From NCBI GenBank assembly GCA_028691405.1, contig JAQUZI010000007.1, positions 1 through 20,054 of the forward strand: a stretch of DNA of 20,054 bases. The letters run 5' to 3'. The position numbers and the translations under genes were made by a program. The notes below the pieces were generated by a model. That model was not told the origin of the DNA and searched no databases. It was given only the letters and a program-made list of their open reading frames with translations. This DNA is from Minisyncoccota bacterium (lineage in GTDB: Bacteria > Patescibacteriota > Minisyncoccia > UBA6257 > JAKLIH01). Positions 18,753 through 20,054 of this stretch are shown piece after piece (position 1 is the stretch's first letter; every line of letters starts with the position of its first letter).

Positions 18753-19085
18753 TTAGATATTATTTAAAAATATTTGTAAAGATAAAATTAAAAAGAAAGA
18801 CGAAATAAATATATTAGAAATATATATTAAATCATGCAGTGATTTAAAGTTTGATTTTAATTTTTTAGATAAATACAAGTTAAGTAAAATAATAGACCAT
18901 GAAATAGCAGAAATATATATCAAACTAACTCTATTGGCAACATAATCACCAAATGTATATATGTAATGTAGAATTAAAGGTGTTAATGGCCTGTTTTGCA
19001 AAAAAAGAATAAACAAAAACAGAGTTGCAATTGTTGCAAGAGTAAATGTTAATATTTTACATGTTCTAATTTGCAGACTATTCAT
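18753..19085 (-). CDS. Small three-helix membrane protein, 110 aa, unknown function
   Basis: I do not recognise a family. Three hydrophobic segments are visible: about residues 11-30 (LTFTLATIATLFLFILFL), 51-70 (ANRVSLIYISAISWSIILLN) and 87-106 (IYISNIFISSFFLILSLQIF), separated by short polar loops and a lysine-rich stretch (LSKKLKSNFK). It is the first gene of a three-gene unit with the 1065-aa and Cys-repeat proteins, with one base between its stop and the next ATG (TAAAATG). Small proteins of this kind sometimes accompany exported or pilin-type systems, but nothing here proves that. No UGA occurs in it. Confidence 0.7.
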   Translation of the reverse strand: MNSLQIRTCKILTFTLATIATLFLFILFLQNRPLTPLILHYIYTFGDYVANRVSLIYISAISWSIILLNLYLSKKLKSNFKSLHDLIYISNIFISSFFLILSLQIFLNNI

Positions 19086-19105
19086 AATAATTAATTTATA
19101 AATAC

Positions 19106-19134
19106 ATTTTATACAATAATTTTAAAAATATCAA
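19106..19134 (-). promoter_or_regulatory. Promoter of the surface-protein operon
   Basis: TTGATA (19129-19134), a 17-base spacer and TAAAAT (19106-19111) on the minus strand, 20 bases before the ATG at 19085. It is divergent from the tRNA promoter about 30 bases away. Confidence 0.62.
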
Positions 19135-19161
19135 GTACTGACTTTATTTTTTAAAAAAATA

Positions 19162-19170
19162 TGCTAAAAT
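19162..19170 (+). promoter_or_regulatory. Extended -10 element for tRNA-Glu
   Basis: TGC followed by TAAAAT (19165-19170) lies ten bases before the tRNA 5' end. No good -35 stands at the usual distance; an extended -10 can compensate. The spacing would place transcription start almost at the mature tRNA end, leaving a very short 5' leader. Confidence 0.4.
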
Positions 19171-19180
19171 ATTTTTACAT

Positions 19181-19252
19181 GGCCCTATCGTCTAATGGTT
19201 AGGACATCAGATTCTCAATCTGGTAATAGGAGTTCGATTCTCCTTAGGGCTA
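19181..19252 (+). tRNA. tRNA-Glu (anticodon CUC)
   Basis: The cloverleaf folds well. The acceptor stem GGCCCTA pairs with TAGGGCT (first pair G-U). The D arm is TCGTCTAATGGTTAGGAC. The anticodon stem TCAGA/TCTGG (one T-G pair) carries the loop TTCTCAA, giving anticodon CTC. The T arm AGGAG-TTCGATT-CTCCT is canonical. The identity Glu is supported by the anticodon and by the D-arm sequence typical of tRNA-Glu. CTC reads GAG only, so this is the minor isoacceptor and a UUC tRNA-Glu should exist elsewhere. The 3' CCA is not encoded (A is followed by CAATC) and must be added by a CCA-adding enzyme. Confidence 0.93.
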
Positions 19253-19281
19253 CAATCAATTTACTATAAAAATATTTTAAT

Positions 19282-19309
19282 TTGACAATATTTGTAAATG
19301 TGTTATAAT
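19282..19309 (+). promoter_or_regulatory. Perfect consensus promoter for the plus-strand gene
   Basis: TTGACA (19282-19287), a 16-base spacer and TATAAT (19304-19309): both boxes match the sigma70 consensus exactly, the best promoter in the window. It drives the 144-aa gene starting at 19348, leaving a 5' UTR of about 30 bases. Confidence 0.88.
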
Positions 19310-19334
19310 ATTTATAGCTATAATTTACGTATTT

Positions 19335-19340
19335 AGGAGG
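19335..19340 (+). promoter_or_regulatory. Perfect Shine-Dalgarno that decides the start at 19348
   Basis: AGGAGG stands 7 bases before the ATG at 19348 but only 1 base before another in-frame ATG at 19342. The spacing favours 19348. It is the only full consensus ribosome-binding site I found in the window; other genes have A/T-rich leaders without one. Confidence 0.85.
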
Positions 19341-19347
19341 AATGATA

Positions 19348-19782
19348 ATGACAAGTCTTTTTATTAATATTTTTGATTTTTCAGATTTTTTGAATTTCCA
19401 ACCCTTCTTAAAAAAAATAGATCGATTGGTACTTGACCGTGCCTTTTTTAAAGAAAAATTTAAAAAAAGTACAAAAACATTGTTTTTAATAGATTTAGGG
19501 CGTTGTTTTCCCCAAGAAACAGAAAAATGGATCGTTGCTTTGGCGTTAGCGCCGTTATTAAAGCATGGTTTAGTAACGGAGGAAGAAAGGAGCCAAATTA
19601 CAAATTGGTTCTTGTTGGCCGATCCGTTTAAAGCTGTACCGACTTCGTGTTGTTTTATTAAGTATTACAAATTCTCAAAAACTTTGTTTTGTTTGACAAC
19701 ACAACTATTCGTTTATGAGGACGATTATGTAACAAATGGAAGCAGGTGTCTTCAGCTTCGATCACTTTGAAAACACCGTTAG
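19348..19782 (+). CDS. Unrecognised 144-aa protein with strong expression signals
   Basis: No family is recognised. The sequence is Phe/Leu/Lys-rich at the start (SLFINIFDFSDFLNFQPFL, then basic KEKFKKSTK). It continues with a helical middle (ETEKWIVALALAPLLKHG, TEEERSQITNWFLLADPF) and a Cys/Tyr/Phe-rich end (SCCFIKYYKFSK, LFVYEDDYV). No signal peptide or clear membrane helix is evident. It has a consensus promoter, a perfect Shine-Dalgarno and its own terminator, so it is probably well expressed. Both internal tryptophans are UGG. The only in-frame UGA is at 19768-19770, right before the terminator; under the host code it is Trp and the protein gains WKHR, ending at TAG inside the terminator stem. 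If UGA stopped translation, the protein would end at RSL (140 aa). The reading frame is plausible by expression signals; function is unknown. Confidence 0.7.
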
Positions 19783-19814
19783 GCAATAACGCCTTAACGG
19801 TGTTATTGCTTTTA
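19772..19814 (+). terminator. Strong rho-independent terminator of the plus-strand gene
   Basis: AACACCGTTAGGC (19772-19784) pairs with GCC-T-TAACGGTGTT (19791-19804), with one bulged T and a 6-base loop, followed by ATTGCTTTTATG. It is the most stable hairpin in the window. It lies between convergent genes, and the opposite strand also ends in a short T-run (TTTTC), so it could act in both directions. Confidence 0.85.
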
Positions 19815-19823
19815 TGTTGTTTT

Positions 19824-20054
19824 TTAAATTAATTCAGTTATTTGATTACCATTGTAAAAATCAGAAAAAGGCATTGGTTTTTTACCATCTGGTTGAACTG
19901 TAATTATTTCAATAAAACCATCCAGTGTTTTTATAAAAAACCTTTTTTCGTATTGAATGACTGCACCTCAAGATAGACTTGAATATTTTTGATTTAATTC
20001 TTCTAAAATATTTAAATCTGTTACTAAATCTATTTTATTTATTTTTAATAATAT
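19824..20054 (-). CDS. fmt: Probable methionyl-tRNA formyltransferase, C-terminal 76 aa (5' end beyond window)
   Basis: Only the C-terminal domain is inside the window. It reads SLSWGAVIQYEKRFFIKT, then DGFIEIITVQPDGKKPMPF and SDFYNGNQI before TAA. The pattern of a beta-rich domain ending in LEVQPEGKK-M-xxDF-xG is typical of the end of Fmt, which formylates Met-tRNAfMet for translation initiation. One UGA (LSWGA) is Trp. The catalytic domain with its SLLP motif is not visible, so the assignment rests on this tail. It is convergent with the 144-aa gene. Confidence 0.7.

Noticed and set aside
19253..19347. Riboswitch or attachment site between the tRNA and the plus-strand gene
   Set aside because: The stretch is a short A/T leader holding only the promoter and Shine-Dalgarno; no structured element or copy of the tRNA 3' end is seen.
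162..20054. UGA as glycine (code 25, Gracilibacteria/Absconditabacteria)
   Set aside because: Gly would break conserved Trp positions in transketolase, CysRS, TspO and the aldolase. In uL10 (LV-UGA-SIKYPL) Gly is conceivable, but that is the only such case I found.
1..20054. Mollicutes as source because of UGA=Trp and low GC
   Set aside because: Split transketolase, peptidoglycan-binding secreted proteins, TspO, an inteinated DnaB and the anchored surface proteins are not what I would expect of Mollicutes. The judgement is by content, not phylogeny.

Overview
The window is an AT-rich bacterial chromosome segment that makes sense only if UGA is read as tryptophan. With UGA as a stop, transketolase, cysteinyl-tRNA synthetase, DnaB, an aldolase, a sugar kinase and several surface proteins all fall apart at UGA codons. 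With UGA as Trp each becomes one full-length frame ending in TAA or TAG. The UGA positions coincide with canonical family tryptophans, for example transketolase NPKNPKWEKRDR, GEQQEGSTWEA and SPGRSWE, and CysRS DFALWKF, MEWKSPWG and YWIHFGF. I infer a Patescibacteria/CPR-like organism from several traits: a split transketolase, short compact genes, a DhnA-type aldolase with a PfkB kinase, Cys-rich and peptidoglycan-binding/CARDB surface proteins, and an anchored protein of a type I recall from Parcubacteria-like genomes. UGA=Gly, the recoding known in Gracilibacteria and Absconditabacteria, does not fit. Mollicutes do use UGA=Trp but fit the gene content poorly.

Layout, nearly all on the minus strand and described from high to low coordinates. 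(1) 20054-19824: the C-terminal end of a probable methionyl-tRNA formyltransferase. (2) 19348-19782 (+): an unrecognised 144-aa gene with a consensus promoter, a perfect Shine-Dalgarno and its own terminator, preceded by tRNA-Glu(CUC) (+). (3) 19085-14689: a three-gene surface operon with a small membrane protein, a 1065-aa secreted peptidoglycan-binding/PKD-like/CARDB protein and a membrane-anchored Cys-repeat protein. (4) 14622-14311: rplU with a terminator. (5) 14185-7377: a five-gene cluster behind a strong promoter, with a CorA-like transporter lacking GMN, cysS, dnaB interrupted by a LAGLIDADG intein, tspO and ackA. (6) 7376-6275: promoter, L10-type leader with an attenuator-like hairpin, rplJ, rplL and terminator. 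(7) 6249-113: promoter, split transketolase (N then C subunit), an anchored surface protein, a PfkB kinase, a class I aldolase, a 564-aa Cys/Thr-rich secreted protein and a hairpin. (8) 95-1: promoter and first codons of another probable exported protein.

Functionally, the cluster at 6196-1865 brings together non-oxidative pentose-phosphate chemistry (transketolase) with a sugar kinase and aldolase that could carry out upper-glycolysis-like steps. Acetate kinase would provide substrate-level ATP. The ribosomal, tRNA and replication genes are ordinary housekeeping. Much of the remaining coding capacity goes to exported disulfide-rich proteins, in keeping with a host- or cell-attached lifestyle (inference). 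Almost no gene carries a recognisable Shine-Dalgarno; the plus-strand gene at 19348 is the clear exception. No stretch over 300 bases lacks a gene. I saw no CRISPR array, insertion sequence or replication origin.
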